Below, piece after piece: positions 6,914-6,958 of a stretch of DNA of 6,958 bases. Position numbers and translations under genes: made by a program. The stretch spans positions 1-6,958 of the forward strand of contig JANWJM010000123.1 in the NCBI GenBank assembly GCA_025449475.1. The letters are read 5' to 3'. Source of the DNA: Thermoactinomycetaceae bacterium. GTDB taxonomy: Bacteria > Bacillota > Bacilli > Thermoactinomycetales > Thermoactinomycetaceae. The notes under the pieces are model-generated. The model saw only the letters and a program-made list of their open reading frames with translations, made no database searches and was not told the origin of the DNA. Positions within the stretch are counted from its first letter, which is position 1. Each line of letters begins with the position of its first letter.

Positions 6914-6958
6914 TTATTCGCCAAATAGTTGAATCTCAAAAGCATTATTATAGGAACG
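6914..6958 (-). CDS. C-terminal or N-terminal fragment at window edge, in frame with the TcpE-like gene
   Basis: Fourteen codons (RSYNNAFEIQLFGE) run in from the right edge and end at TAA 6914-6916. Two readings are possible. They may be the tail of the preceding transfer gene. Alternatively, they may be the N-terminal part of the TcpE-like protein, since they share its exact frame and TcpE proteins often start with a short Y-N-rich stretch before the first membrane segment. In the second case the TAA is a nonsense codon one base from AAA (Lys). Too little is visible to decide. Confidence 0.4.
   Translation of the reverse strand, partial: RSYNNAFEIQLFGE

Overview
The window is a piece of a conjugative (type IV secretion) transfer operon from a Gram-positive bacterium, most likely a member of the Bacilli. 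The signs are strong AGGAGG-type ribosome binding sites, moderate G+C, and a gene set matching the Tcp/Con modules of integrative conjugative elements (ICEBs1, Tn916) and clostridial plasmids (pCW3). All supported genes lie on the minus strand, so transcription runs from right to left. No integrase, relaxase, coupling protein, origin of transfer, insertion sequence, tRNA or CRISPR array is visible, so whether the element is chromosomal or a plasmid cannot be told.

In transcription order (right to left) the window holds five genes. (1) A small TcpE-like (VirB3/PrgI-position) membrane protein near the right edge; its reading frame continues upstream through an in-frame TAA to the edge, so the gene may be broken by a nonsense change. 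(2) An 880-residue VirB4/ConE/TcpF-type ATPase with clear Walker A and B motifs, starting 3 nt after the TcpE stop. (3) A 187-nt intergenic leader with a perfect 10-bp inverted repeat and a CCTCCTTT tract that could pair with the next ribosome binding site. (4) A polytopic VirB6/TrbL/ConG-like protein of 750 residues with a signal peptide, about seven membrane segments and a tail of about 310 residues. (5) A small single-pass protein with a Pro/Gln-rich linker and an NTF2/VirB8-like C-terminal domain. (6) A CwlT-like two-domain cell-wall hydrolase (lytic transglycosylase plus NlpC/P60 peptidase), which runs off the left edge after its catalytic cysteine.

By analogy with known systems, the ATPase powers assembly and transfer. 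The VirB3-, VirB6- and VirB8-like proteins form the membrane channel, and the CwlT-like enzyme opens the peptidoglycan for it. The genes are tightly packed (3-nt gap, 32-nt gap, 23-nt overlap) except for the leader between the ATPase and VirB6-like genes, which is the one likely internal control point. The module is of a known type. The points most worth a second look are the interrupted TcpE frame, the leader, and the variant ATPase and VirB6-tail features.
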